DNA of 64,000 nucleotides. Origin: Bacillus salipaludis. Lineage in GTDB: Bacteria > Bacillota > Bacilli > Bacillales_B > DSM-18226. Below are positions 29,178 through 38,057 of the stretch, piece by piece. The position numbers were made by a program, and so were the translations under genes. The notes under the pieces are model-generated. The model saw only the letters and a program-made list of their open reading frames with translations. It was not told the DNA's origin and did not search any database. Within the stretch, counting starts at the first letter, position 1. The number at the start of each line of letters is the position of its first letter. Location: NCBI RefSeq assembly GCF_004358205.1, contig NZ_SMYO01000012.1:62001-126000 (forward strand). Direction: 5' to 3'.

Positions 29178-30653
29178 ATGATTGATCGTGTTATCCAGCA
29201 ATTACTAAACCATGCGCTTGCTGTCCAATTAATACAGAAGGAAGATGAGATTTATGCCCGTAATCAAATCTTGTCTCTGCTGCAATTAACGGATTTTATG
29301 GAATCCGGCCCATTAACAGAATCAGGTCCCTCAATCCCCGATTTGCTTGATCAGATTGTCGATTATGCTTGCGCGCAAGGGATTATTGAGGACCTTTTTG
29401 ATGAAAAAGAAATTTTTTCAAGTAAGGTGATGAATGGTTTGATGGCAAGACCGTCAACGGTGAATCAGATATTCTATGAAAAATATATACAAAGTCCTCA
29501 CAAAGCAACCGACTATTTTTATGACTTAAGTAAAAACAGTAACTATATCCAAACGAAGCGGATCTCCAAAAATATTGAGTATAAAGCGGCTACCGAATAT
29601 GGTGAATTAGATATTACTATTAATCTATCAAAGCCCGAAAAAGACCCGAAAAGTATTGCGCTAGAGCGGGAAGCGAAAAAGAATGAGTACCCGAAATGTC
29701 TGCTCTGTATTGAGAATGAGGGCTATGCAGGACGAATTGGCCACCCGGCCCGCTCCAATCACCGGATGATTCGCGTGAACCTTATGGAGCAAAACTGGTA
29801 TTTACAATACTCGCCCTATGTGTACTACAATGAGCATTGCATTGTCTTGTCTGAGAACCATACCGATATGAAAATAACTCCGCAAACCTTTTTGCGTATC
29901 TTAACATTTGTGGACCTATTTCCTCATTATTTTCTTGGTTCGAATGCGGATCTTCCGATTGTTGGCGGCTCGATTTTATCCCATGATCATTACCAGGGCG
30001 GCAACTATGAATTTGCGATGGCCAAGGCAGAAGCTGATTGGGTTTTTACACTAGATAGATTTCCAGAGGTTCAAGGCTCTGTGGTGAAATGGCCGATGTC
30101 GGTTATCCGCCTCCGTTCGGAGCAAAAAGCAGACCTTGTGGATGCCGCTGCGCATATCTTAACGAAATGGAAAAACTATAGTGATGGTTCGCTCGGAATT
30201 CTGGCGGCTTCAGACGGAACACCGCACAATACGATTACCCCGATTGCTCGTAAAAAGGGGAACTTTTTCGAATTGGATTTAGTCCTTCGAAACAACCGGA
30301 CAAGTAAGGAGCATCCACTGGGAATATTCCATCCACATCAAGATGTTCATCATATTAAAAAGGAAAACATAGGCCTGATTGAAGTGATGGGACTTGCTGT
30401 TTTACCTGCACGATTAAAGGAGGAGCTGGAAGAGGTGGAAAAATTCATCCAGAGCCAAGCAGCTGTAGTTGCGGACTATCATTTGGAGTGGGCTGAGCAG
30501 TTAAAATCACGTTTTGCAGGCGAAATGAATGCGGGATTATTCGTAAAAGAAGAAGTCGGCAAGAAGTTCCTACGGGTTCTCGAGGATGCCGGTGTATTCA
30601 AACGAAATGAAGAGGGAACGGCCGGGTTTAAACGTTTTATTGCGTCATTATAA
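29178..30653 (+). CDS. galT: Galactose-1-phosphate uridylyltransferase, class II
   Basis: A 491-residue enzyme that exchanges UMP between UDP-glucose and galactose-1-phosphate. It belongs to the long GalT class II found in Firmicutes. Visible motifs include CLLCIENEGYAGRIGHPARSNHR and, in the central region, IVGGSILSHDHYQGGNYEFAMA, which carries the His residues for nucleotidyl transfer. An open frame reaches back to 29124 inside galE, but the ATG at 29178, preceded by AGAGGTG, is the proper start. Length fits the class II family (about 490-515). Confidence 0.96.
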   Translation: MIDRVIQQLLNHALAVQLIQKEDEIYARNQILSLLQLTDFMESGPLTESGPSIPDLLDQIVDYACAQGIIEDLFDEKEIFSSKVMNGLMARPSTVNQIFYEKYIQSPHKATDYFYDLSKNSNYIQTKRISKNIEYKAATEYGELDITINLSKPEKDPKSIALEREAKKNEYPKCLLCIENEGYAGRIGHPARSNHRMIRVNLMEQNWYLQYSPYVYYNEHCIVLSENHTDMKITPQTFLRILTFVDLFPHYFLGSNADLPIVGGSILSHDHYQGGNYEFAMAKAEADWVFTLDRFPEVQGSVVKWPMSVIRLRSEQKADLVDAAAHILTKWKNYSDGSLGILAASDGTPHNTITPIARKKGNFFELDLVLRNNRTSKEHPLGIFHPHQDVHHIKKENIGLIEVMGLAVLPARLKEELEEVEKFIQSQAAVVADYHLEWAEQLKSRFAGEMNAGLFVKEEVGKKFLRVLEDAGVFKRNEEGTAGFKRFIASL

Positions 30654-30671
30654 ACGAAGGAGCAACAATCC

Positions 30672-31721
30672 ATGAAAATAATAGATCAAGTATTCGGAGA
30701 TAATCATGGCCAGCAGGTAATCGAATATACACTGGTCAATGATTCTGGTATGTCTATCTCGTGTTTGAATTACGGTTGTGTGATTACGAAAATTATGGTC
30801 CCAGACCGGAACGGAACGATCGAAAATGTTGTGCTCGGATTCGACAACTTTAATGATTACTTAGAGTGGTCTCCGTATTTTGGCGCCGTTGTCGGCCGGG
30901 TGGCAGGCCGAATTAAAGATGCCCGTTTTAAGTTGGATGGAAAAGAATATCTTCTTGCGAAAAATGAGGGAGCTAACCATCTTCACGGCGGTCAAAAAGG
31001 CCTTAACTCCGTAATTTGGCAGGCTGAAAAACTGGAAAAAGACCAGGCAATCGGTATAAAGTTTTTTTATCACTCTCCGGATGGTGAAGAGGGCTATCCA
31101 GGTAATTTAGAGACAGCAGTTACGTATCTATTAACCAATAATAATGAATTACAAATAACGTTCGAAGCGAGAACTGACCAAAAAACGCTGGTCAATTTAA
31201 CGAATCATTCTTATTTTAATTTGAGCGGTCATATAAAACGGGATATTACTGAACACATCCTGCAGCTGGACAGCCATCGCTTTTTAGAATTGGGGCCAGA
31301 TTTAATTCCAACTGGTAAAATGATCGAGACTGCCGGGACTCCGTTTGATTTTAGCCAAGGAAGAAGGTTGCGGGATGGGATGAATTCAACGTACGATCAG
31401 AATGTTTTGGTTGGAAATGGCTACGACCACCCGCTGATTTTTTCAAAAAAAGGTGAGAATTGCGTTTGGCTCAAAGATGAAGGAAGTGGACGTGCGCTTG
31501 AGGTAACAACAGATCAACCATGTGTTGTCCTCTATACTGGCAATTTTTTAGAGGGGCCCTATTCCATTTCAGGTGTTTCGGCTCGGGATTATTTAGGCGT
31601 GTGTCTGGAAACACAGGGTTTTCCAGATGCGATTCATCATCCATCGTTTCCATCTATCATTTTGAATCCAGAAGAAGTATACTTTGGGAAAACAACGTAC
31701 CGTTTCTTTGTTAATCAGTAA
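30672..31721 (+). CDS. galM: Aldose 1-epimerase (mutarotase)
   Basis: A 349-residue beta-sandwich mutarotase that supplies alpha-D-galactose for GalK from the beta anomer released by beta-galactosidase. Catalytic residues are in place: the His of NHLHGGQKG, the His of LTNHSYFNLSG and the Glu of CLETQGFPDAIHHP. An AAGGAG ribosome site precedes the ATG and the gene is 18 nt from galT, so it is cotranscribed with the Leloir genes. Length and motif order are normal. Confidence 0.96.
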   Translation: MKIIDQVFGDNHGQQVIEYTLVNDSGMSISCLNYGCVITKIMVPDRNGTIENVVLGFDNFNDYLEWSPYFGAVVGRVAGRIKDARFKLDGKEYLLAKNEGANHLHGGQKGLNSVIWQAEKLEKDQAIGIKFFYHSPDGEEGYPGNLETAVTYLLTNNNELQITFEARTDQKTLVNLTNHSYFNLSGHIKRDITEHILQLDSHRFLELGPDLIPTGKMIETAGTPFDFSQGRRLRDGMNSTYDQNVLVGNGYDHPLIFSKKGENCVWLKDEGSGRALEVTTDQPCVVLYTGNFLEGPYSISGVSARDYLGVCLETQGFPDAIHHPSFPSIILNPEEVYFGKTTYRFFVNQ

Positions 31722-32723
<1,002 letters not shown>

Positions 32724-32725
32724 AA

Positions 32726-32761
32726 CGCATGGAACGTTAAAACAGTTCCATGTGTTTTTTT
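32726..32761 (+). terminator. Terminator of the gal operon
   Basis: CGCATGGAAC (32726-32735) pairs with GTTCCATGTG (32745-32754) with one G-T pair, followed by seven T. Confidence 0.9.
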
Positions 32762-32787
32762 GATTTTTTAATCCAATTTTAATTTTA

Positions 32788-32804
32788 TTAAGGGAATGTT
32801 AAGG
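32788..32804 (+). promoter_or_regulatory. Direct repeat TTAAGG, 11-bp period, upstream of the membrane-fusion gene
   Basis: TTAAGG occurs at 32788-32793 and 32799-32804, exactly 11 bp apart, on a T-rich background. Tandem half-sites at one helical turn are typical of OmpR-type response-regulator binding. No such regulator is encoded nearby, so the role is speculative. Confidence 0.35.
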
Positions 32805-32887
32805 ATTTCTCTTAATAATAGGCTTATCAAATAAATCAACCATGGGCATTCAGGGCGCAAGCTTACCGTGGAAAAAGGAGTTAGAAA

Positions 32888-33847
32888 ATGAAGAAATGGA
32901 TTGCCGTGATCATAAGTGTGTTAGTCATTGGATTTGTCGGTTATCAGTATTATGAATCGAAATCAACTACTCAAGATGTTTCAACACAGGGGAGAACGGC
33001 GGTTGTACAAAAAGGAAAATTACAGGTAAAGGTCAGCGGTTCCGGTACAGTACAACCGGTTGCCAGTGAAGATATTAAATCAACAATCGATAGTGATGAA
33101 ATCGATGAAGTGTTAGTAGCTGCTGGTGACAAGGTAAGCAAGGGCGATAAATTGGTTACTTTTACAGATGATAGTGCCCCGATTACAGCTCCTGCGGATG
33201 GTACGGTCACAATGGTTTCCGTTGCTGCTGGGGAACGCGTGACAAACGGCCAGGCTGTTGCCCATCTGACAAACTATAAAAATTTAAAAACAGTCGTCCA
33301 AATTGATGAACTGGATATTCCCAAAATTAAAAAGGATCAAAAGGTTAACATTACGGTCAGCTCTTACCCGGATAAAACCTACTCTGGCATGGTAACAGCA
33401 GTTGCTAATGAGGGAACATCCTCAAACGGTTCTTCAACCTTTGATGTGACGATTAAAATTAGCAATCCTGAAAACTTAAAGGTTGGGATGAGAACGGAAG
33501 CAAGCATATTAACCGCTAGCAAGGAAAATGCCTTGTACGTTCCAATAGATGCCGTACACTCGGCAAATAATCAAAAGTATGTAATGGCTATTTCCACAGA
33601 TACAGCTGCCGAGCAATCAAGCGGCACCCAGCAGTTGACGGTAAAAACAGGTCTGGCAAATGACGATTATATTGAAATAACCCAAGGAGTTACGGAAGGC
33701 CAATCCATTCAATTGCCGCAGTTAGCGAACACTTCCTCTACTAATACAGGAAATATGATGAAAGGTATGGGAGGAATGGACGCCATGGGCGGCGGTATGC
33801 CTCCAAGCAGCGGTGGACAGGGACAAGGAGGAAGGAGTGGCAATTAG
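32888..33847 (+). CDS. Membrane-fusion / periplasmic adaptor-like protein (HlyD/YknX type)
   Basis: A 319-residue adaptor with an N-terminal membrane anchor (residues about 3-22). A biotinyl-lipoyl-like hairpin follows (QVKVSGSGTVQPVASEDIKSTID..., VLVAAGDKVSKGDKLVTF, ITAPADGTVTMVSVAAGERV) with a beta-barrel part (VNITVSSYPDKTYSGMVTAVANEG). The C-terminal tail of about 35 residues is rich in Gly, Met and Gln. In Bacilli such proteins (YknX, MacA-like) work with a MacB-type ABC ATPase and permease encoded directly downstream. Here those genes are gone: a permease C-terminal remnant begins 2 nt after this stop. The adaptor is therefore probably non-functional in its original role or uses a transporter encoded elsewhere. 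Confidence 0.88.
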   Translation: MKKWIAVIISVLVIGFVGYQYYESKSTTQDVSTQGRTAVVQKGKLQVKVSGSGTVQPVASEDIKSTIDSDEIDEVLVAAGDKVSKGDKLVTFTDDSAPITAPADGTVTMVSVAAGERVTNGQAVAHLTNYKNLKTVVQIDELDIPKIKKDQKVNITVSSYPDKTYSGMVTAVANEGTSSNGSSTFDVTIKISNPENLKVGMRTEASILTASKENALYVPIDAVHSANNQKYVMAISTDTAAEQSSGTQQLTVKTGLANDDYIEITQGVTEGQSIQLPQLANTSSTNTGNMMKGMGGMDAMGGGMPPSSGGQGQGGRSGN

Positions 33848-33848
33848 T

Positions 33849-33896
33849 GGGCTAGCATTGAAATTAAATCCAATTCAGGCATTACGATATGAATAA
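33849..33896 (+). pseudogene. Remnant of a MacB/YknZ-type ABC permease C-terminus
   Basis: Immediately after the adaptor stop, a different frame reads GLALKLNPIQALRYE and then TAA (33894-33896). A-x-KLNPI-x-ALRYE is the characteristic extreme C-terminus of MacB/YknZ-family ABC permeases. Nothing else of the permease or its ATPase is present, so a deletion probably joined the end of the adaptor gene to the last codons of the permease gene. The rest of the gap (33897-34060) shows no gene. Confidence 0.7.
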
Positions 33897-34060
33897 CAGA
33901 TTTTTGAAAAAGGAACCAATTTATAGGCAGCGGACCAGATTTGTCAGGAGTAAAGGGAATCTATAGAAATTATTTTTCCCTAGCGCTAAAGAATTGGACT
34001 TAAGCAAAATTTAAGGTTTTATCATCATTATAAAATAATCAATTAAGAGGAGATGGATCA

Positions 34061-34618
34061 ATGAAAAAAACACGAAAAGCCCACTTATGGATTGGGTTAA
34101 TTGCTTCGATATTAATCTTAATGGAGTCGATAACAGGATTATTAATGAATGAACCATGGCTGGTTGGACAGTCCACACAAATGGAAGGAAAGGGCGGCTT
34201 TCAGCCGCAACAGATGAATCAAGGGACATCGGCATCTGGTTCGAGTCAAACAGCCGGGCAGGCTAACGCTCAAAACCAGGGGAAAATTTCTCAAAATGGA
34301 CAAGGTCAGACAAGCGGTCAAACGTCCAATGGCCAACTACAAGGGCAGATGGGAAGTACCGCCAACGGGCAATTTCCGGGACGAGAGGGTATGACGGGTG
34401 GACCGGGAGGAGAACGTGGAACCTCCGGTTCCCTCATGGGTATCATTAAAGGGCTTCACGAAGGCAGAATCGGAACAACAAATATCAAGTGGCTGATTGA
34501 CCTGACGGCATTGGCGATGATTTTCCTAACCGGATCTGGAATCTTCTTATCGATGAAAGTCTTACGGGCTGATAAAATTAGAAGAAATCGGAAAAATAGT
34601 GAGAAGGCTGTCGTGTAA
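34061..34618 (+). CDS. PepSY-associated transmembrane-like protein with Gln/Gly-rich insert
   Basis: A 185-residue membrane protein. The first helix, HLWIGLIASILILMESITGLLMNEPW (about 8-33), has the pattern of PepSY-associated TM proteins (a histidine, then S-x-TG). A low-complexity Gln/Gly/Ser/Asn-rich extracytoplasmic stretch follows (about 40-125). The last part, GIIKGLHEGRIGTTNIKWLIDLTALAMIFLTGSGIFL (about 128-168), resembles the second half of the same domain and ends in a basic tail. It has a good AGAGGAGATGG ribosome site. The Gly/Gln-rich regions here and in the upstream adaptor tail are similar in composition, hinting at a shared role. Function unknown. Confidence 0.7.
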   Translation: MKKTRKAHLWIGLIASILILMESITGLLMNEPWLVGQSTQMEGKGGFQPQQMNQGTSASGSSQTAGQANAQNQGKISQNGQGQTSGQTSNGQLQGQMGSTANGQFPGREGMTGGPGGERGTSGSLMGIIKGLHEGRIGTTNIKWLIDLTALAMIFLTGSGIFLSMKVLRADKIRRNRKNSEKAVV

Positions 34619-34625
34619 AAATAGA

Positions 34626-34658
34626 AAGAACTCCTTGAATTAATTTCAAGGAGTTCTT
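34626..34658. terminator. Bidirectional hairpin between convergent genes
   Basis: AAGAACTCCTTGAA (34626-34639) pairs perfectly with TTCAAGGAGTTCTT (34645-34658). It overlaps the stop codon of the convergent dedA-type gene and probably serves both strands. Confidence 0.85.
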
Positions 34659-35248
34659 AATCTTATTCTTCTTTTTCGCTGATAGGTATAAATAATAATG
34701 GTGACCAGAATGAAAAGGATGATTAAAATAATGCTGTATCTCGAAAAATAGCCTGAGACAGCTGTCCAATTTTCTCCCAATATCCTTCCTAATGTAATAA
34801 AGCTAAAACACCAAATCACTGCACCCGAATAGGCAAATAAGGCAAACTTTTTATAAGTATAGCTATTAATCCCGGCAAGATAGGCAGTAATATGGCGGAT
34901 TCCGGGAATAAAAAAGCCAATAAACAAGAGGAAGGGTCCCATTTTCATAAATAATTTTTTCGTCCGATTCACTCGTTCTTCTGTAATATGAAGCTTCGGC
35001 CCATATCTATTTAAGAAAGGCACCCCTAATTTTACTCCTAGAAGATAGCTTAATGTGATCCCGCCGCAAGCTCCGGCTGCGGCACAAAGAAGGGAAGGGA
35101 TGTAGCTAAGGTTTCCTTGAAAAACGTTATATCCCACATAGGTAAGAAGAACCTCATCAGGAATCGGAAGTCCAATAATTCCGCCAATTAAGGCGATAAT
35201 AATCCCCATGTATCCGAAATGAGCAATTAAGTAACTTAGTTGATGCAT
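34646..35248 (-). CDS. DedA-family membrane protein (VTT domain)
   Basis: A 200-residue polytopic protein of the DedA/VTT family, linked to undecaprenyl phosphate or phospholipid flipping and membrane homeostasis. The re-entrant loop signature is visible: IALIGGIIGLPIPDEVLLTYVGYN near residues 18-40. The second loop follows: FFIPGIRHITAYLAGINSYTYKKFALFAYSGAVIWC (about 112-147), whose Arg and Gly are conserved. Its ribosome site GGAAGTG lies on the minus strand before ATG 35248. It is monocistronic and convergent with the PepSY-like gene. Confidence 0.9.
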   Translation of the reverse strand: MHQLSYLIAHFGYMGIIIALIGGIIGLPIPDEVLLTYVGYNVFQGNLSYIPSLLCAAAGACGGITLSYLLGVKLGVPFLNRYGPKLHITEERVNRTKKLFMKMGPFLLFIGFFIPGIRHITAYLAGINSYTYKKFALFAYSGAVIWCFSFITLGRILGENWTAVSGYFSRYSIILIILFILVTIIIYTYQRKRRIRLRTP

Positions 35249-35433
35249 GTTTTTTACACTTCCAGTTAGATTTATAATGCCTACCTATGTATTTTTCCTA
35301 AATTGAATTGGGATATACATTTGCCTTCATTTGTTGTGGGGGGGGAGGAAATGGCGGGAATCTTCGCTCCCTATAGACAATATACTAGAAGTGAATAAAA
35401 ACACGGTAATCGTTTTATTCCTTATAAAGTTTT

Positions 35434-35643
35434 ATGGAATTAGGGGGGATAACGATCGATAACCTATTTATGAAAGCGGCTATTGATATTGCTCTTAACA
35501 ATGTGCTGACAAGCAGCGGGGGTCCGTTCGGTGCCGTTATTGTTAAAAACGGAAAGGTTATTAGCATGGGTCGGAATCAAGTGGTGGCGGAAAAAGACCC
35601 GACGGCCTTTGTCCGTGTGGGGTGGACAGTTCTTCAGTTTTAA
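35434..35643 (+). pseudogene. Truncated guanine deaminase (GuaD-like) N-terminal fragment
   Basis: The 69-residue frame begins like the cytidine/guanine deaminase family: FMKAAIDIALNNVLTSSGGPFGAVIVKNGKVISMGRN. It is intact through the DPTA that precedes the zinc-ligand HAE motif, then switches to unrelated sequence and stops. The zinc-binding His and the PCxxC motif are therefore absent and the product cannot be active. The sequence at the break (35605-35640) resembles the last part of the dispersed intergenic repeats. The true start is unclear; AGGGGGGA lies at about 35441-35448. Confidence 0.8.
35608..35636. repeat. Partial dispersed repeat at the guaD break
   Basis: CTTTGTCCGTGTGGGGTGGACAG resembles the tail of the dispersed family: copy 2 has TTTTGTCC-N9-GGACAG and copy 3 has TTTTGTCC-N8-TGGACA. 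The palindromic first half of the family is not present here. Confidence 0.5.
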
Positions 35644-35709
35644 AAGGAAATATAGGAGAAATTTATCTTCTGTAATTCCTTTTTTTGTTGGGAAAAAATT
35701 TTTTCGAAG

Positions 35710-35723
35710 TGTAAACGCCTACA
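35710..35723 (+). promoter_or_regulatory. Candidate cre (CcpA) site upstream of the MFS gene
   Basis: TGTAAACGCCTACA differs from TGWAANCGNTNWCA at one base. A TATAAT at 35760-35765 lies between it and the MFS start. The site resembles the one before nupC (TGTAAGCGTCTACA at 45570). Confidence 0.5.
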
Positions 35724-35800
35724 TGAGTGGAAATTTCTATATTCGAAATAAATATGGAGTATAATATGAGGAAGAAAAAAACGATCAGGAGAAGAGAATA

Positions 35801-37069
35801 TTGAATAAACAAAACAGCAAATATCGTTGGGTTGTTTTTGCCTCGGTATTGTTTACGTATTTTTTAATTGTCAGCCAAAGAACGGCACCGGGATTAATTA
35901 CGGACCAGTTAATGAAGGATTTCAAATTAACTGCAGCTACCATGGGCTTAATGACAAGTATTCAATTTTTAGCGTATGCAGGACTGCAAATACCGATTGG
36001 GATATTGTCAGACCGGTTTGGCCCGAACTTTTTTCTAATTATTGGTACCTTGCTGAATGCCATTGGAACCGTAGTGTATAGTCTTGCTCCCAATGGGGCA
36101 ATCCTTGTTCTTTCCCGATTATTAGTGGGGATGGGAGATGCGACTATTTGGGTGAACTTGGTATTAATATTAAGCCAATGGTTCAAAGTTAAAGAATTTG
36201 TGGGACTGCTGGGGCTGGCCGGCGTAGCGGGCAGTATGGGCTTTTTGCTGGCGACCGTTCCATTCTCAACATGGATCTCCTTATTTGGCTGGCGTCCGCC
36301 CTTTTTGGTTATTGGTATTATTTTATGTCTTTGTGCACTGCTGCTTTATTTCGTGTTGGTTAAAAAACCAAAACAGATTTTTACGAACGAGGCACCTAAG
36401 GTTAAAATGGTGAAGAAACAGGATAATCCATTGGTGTTGCTGCGCCGGATTTTCTCGGCAAGGCAGGCATGGGCGACTTTCTTTTGCCATTTTGGCGCTG
36501 TTGGTACGTATGTGGGATTTATCGGATCATGGGCAGTACCATACGGGATGCATGTTTACGGATTGACGCGGTCGCATGCCAGCCAGTTCATTATGATCGG
36601 TTTGATTGGGGCAATTATCGGCGCACCGCTAACCACCTGGATTTCCAATCGGGTTGATTCCATTAAACGCCCTTATATGGTGGTTCATGTGATTATCTTT
36701 ATAAGCTGGGCTGCATTTCTTTTGTTTAATGGTAAGCCTCCGTTCTATATGCTGATGATCCTATATTTTATGATTGGTTATGGGAACGGGGCAAGTGCGT
36801 TAACCTTTGCGGTCGTTCGGAAATCCTTCCCGATGAAAGAGGTTGGTGTCGTATCGGGATTTGCCAATACAGGTGGATTTTTAAGTGCCGTCCTTTTGCC
36901 AACGATTTTTGGAAAGGTTTTGGATCATTTTCATACTTCAGCAGCAAGTGTTGGCTACCAATACGGTTTTATCATTCCCGTCATGTTTACTCTGTTAGGC
37001 TTGCTTGGGGGAATCTTAATTAAAGAACAACGCCAGGAGGCAAAGCGGCCGAGTGAAGTAAGAGTATAA
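35801..37069 (+). CDS. MFS transporter, substrate unknown
   Basis: A 422-residue major facilitator with 12 predicted helices. The N-terminal half shows the loop 2-3 motif GILSDRFGPN and the second half begins near ARQAWATFFCHFG. It starts at TTG 35801, preceded by CAGGAGAAG; no ATG start is available nearby. The overall look is of the anion:cation or sugar-acid symporter branch (RTAPGLITDQLMKDF), but I cannot name the substrate. It shares a terminator hairpin at 37081-37110 with the convergent modA. A candidate cre site upstream suggests carbon catabolite control. Confidence 0.85.
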   Translation: MNKQNSKYRWVVFASVLFTYFLIVSQRTAPGLITDQLMKDFKLTAATMGLMTSIQFLAYAGLQIPIGILSDRFGPNFFLIIGTLLNAIGTVVYSLAPNGAILVLSRLLVGMGDATIWVNLVLILSQWFKVKEFVGLLGLAGVAGSMGFLLATVPFSTWISLFGWRPPFLVIGIILCLCALLLYFVLVKKPKQIFTNEAPKVKMVKKQDNPLVLLRRIFSARQAWATFFCHFGAVGTYVGFIGSWAVPYGMHVYGLTRSHASQFIMIGLIGAIIGAPLTTWISNRVDSIKRPYMVVHVIIFISWAAFLLFNGKPPFYMLMILYFMIGYGNGASALTFAVVRKSFPMKEVGVVSGFANTGGFLSAVLLPTIFGKVLDHFHTSAASVGYQYGFIIPVMFTLLGLLGGILIKEQRQEAKRPSEVRV

Positions 37070-37080
37070 GTTTTTTTGAA

Positions 37081-37110
37081 AAAAGAGGAAGCAAAATTGC
37101 TTCCTCTTTT
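37081..37110. terminator. Bidirectional terminator between MFS gene and modA
   Basis: AAAAGAGGAAGCAA and TTGCTTCCTCTTTT are exact reverse complements, giving a near-perfect palindrome with T runs on both sides. Confidence 0.93.
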
Positions 37111-37900
37111 AATGAAGTCCTTTAAATCCGTATTTTTCCAAAACATTTATGGATGTTTGACCTTTAAGATAATCGTAAAATAACTGCGCCTCTTTTGGGT
37201 GGGAACTATTCTTAATCACCCCTACAGGATAAATAATCGGTCCATGACTATCTTCCTTAGCCGTAGCGGCAATTTTAACCTTTGGAGAAATTAATGCATC
37301 CGTTTTATAAACAATCCCTGCATCCACATTGTTCGTTTCCGCATATGTAAGTACTTGGCGGACATCCTTCGCATAGACCACTTTTCCTTCAACGGCTTTC
37401 CATTCATGGATATGTTCTAAAGTCTCCTTGGCATACTGACCTGCCGGTACGGACTCCGGTGTTCCAATCGAAATCTTATCCGCTTTAACAAGGTCTTCAA
37501 ATGTGTTGATATCTTTTTTAGAATCCTTTGGAACAACTAACACCAGTTCATTTCCAACAAGATCTGTTCCTTTTGATTTTTCAATTAGTCCGTCTTGTAC
37601 TAATTTATCAAATTTATCCTCAGCGGCTGAGAAGAAAAGATCGACAGGTGCCCCTTGTGAAATTTGTTGTTTAAGGGTACCGGAAGCGCCAAAATTATAG
37701 TTTATAATGACATTTGGATGTTCTTTTTCAAAAGCTGTTTTAATGTCATTTAAAGCATTTTGTAAACTGGCAGCGGCTGAAACGGTTAATTCCACTGTTT
37801 TTTGCTTCTCCGGCTTTTTCGCCTGTTCATTCGTTGAACAGCCAGCTATCGCCAGGATTAACAGTACCATTGTTAAAAATAAAAGATATTGTTTCTTCAT
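37109..37900 (-). CDS. modA: Molybdate ABC transporter substrate-binding lipoprotein
   Basis: A 263-residue ModA-type lipoprotein. Signal peptide with lipobox LAIAGC (Cys at about residue 21), then VELTVSAAASLQNALNDIKTAFEKEHPNV, whose serines bind the oxyanion. NYNFGASGTLKQQI and GTPESVPAGQYAKETL are the other ModA landmarks. It corresponds to B. subtilis YvgL. The permease and ATPase genes (modB, modC) are not adjacent: the neighbour downstream is a convergent MFS gene. The gene is divergent from a YvgK-type regulator, and the repeats at 37925-37960 lie 25 bp before its start codon. Regulation through those repeats is likely. Confidence 0.92.
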   Translation of the reverse strand: MKKQYLLFLTMVLLILAIAGCSTNEQAKKPEKQKTVELTVSAAASLQNALNDIKTAFEKEHPNVIINYNFGASGTLKQQISQGAPVDLFFSAAEDKFDKLVQDGLIEKSKGTDLVGNELVLVVPKDSKKDINTFEDLVKADKISIGTPESVPAGQYAKETLEHIHEWKAVEGKVVYAKDVRQVLTYAETNNVDAGIVYKTDALISPKVKIAATAKEDSHGPIIYPVGVIKNSSHPKEAQLFYDYLKGQTSINVLEKYGFKGLH

Positions 37901-37924
37901 AATCCATCTCCCTTTATAATTGGA

Positions 37925-37960
37925 TATAATTAGTTATAACTAATTATAATTAGTTATAAC
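37925..37960. promoter_or_regulatory. Divergent operator with 20-bp-spaced repeats between modA and its regulator
   Basis: TATAATTAGTTATAAC occurs at 37925-37940 and again at 37945-37960, exactly 20 bp apart. Each carries the partly palindromic AGTTATAACT core. A spacing of about two helical turns suits cooperative binding of the adjacent YvgK-type regulator. Confidence 0.65.
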
Positions 37961-38057
37961 GAAAAAGAATATATCAAAAATCACTTTTTGCATTTTTTTA
38001 TTAGAAATATATTTTTTATAATCAGTAAGTTAAAATATAAGGATGGAGGAGATGCAA

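Noticed and set aside
34061..34618. Spore or coat protein because of Gln/Gly richness
   Set aside because: Two clear membrane helices of PepSY-TM type flank the low-complexity part, which fits better.
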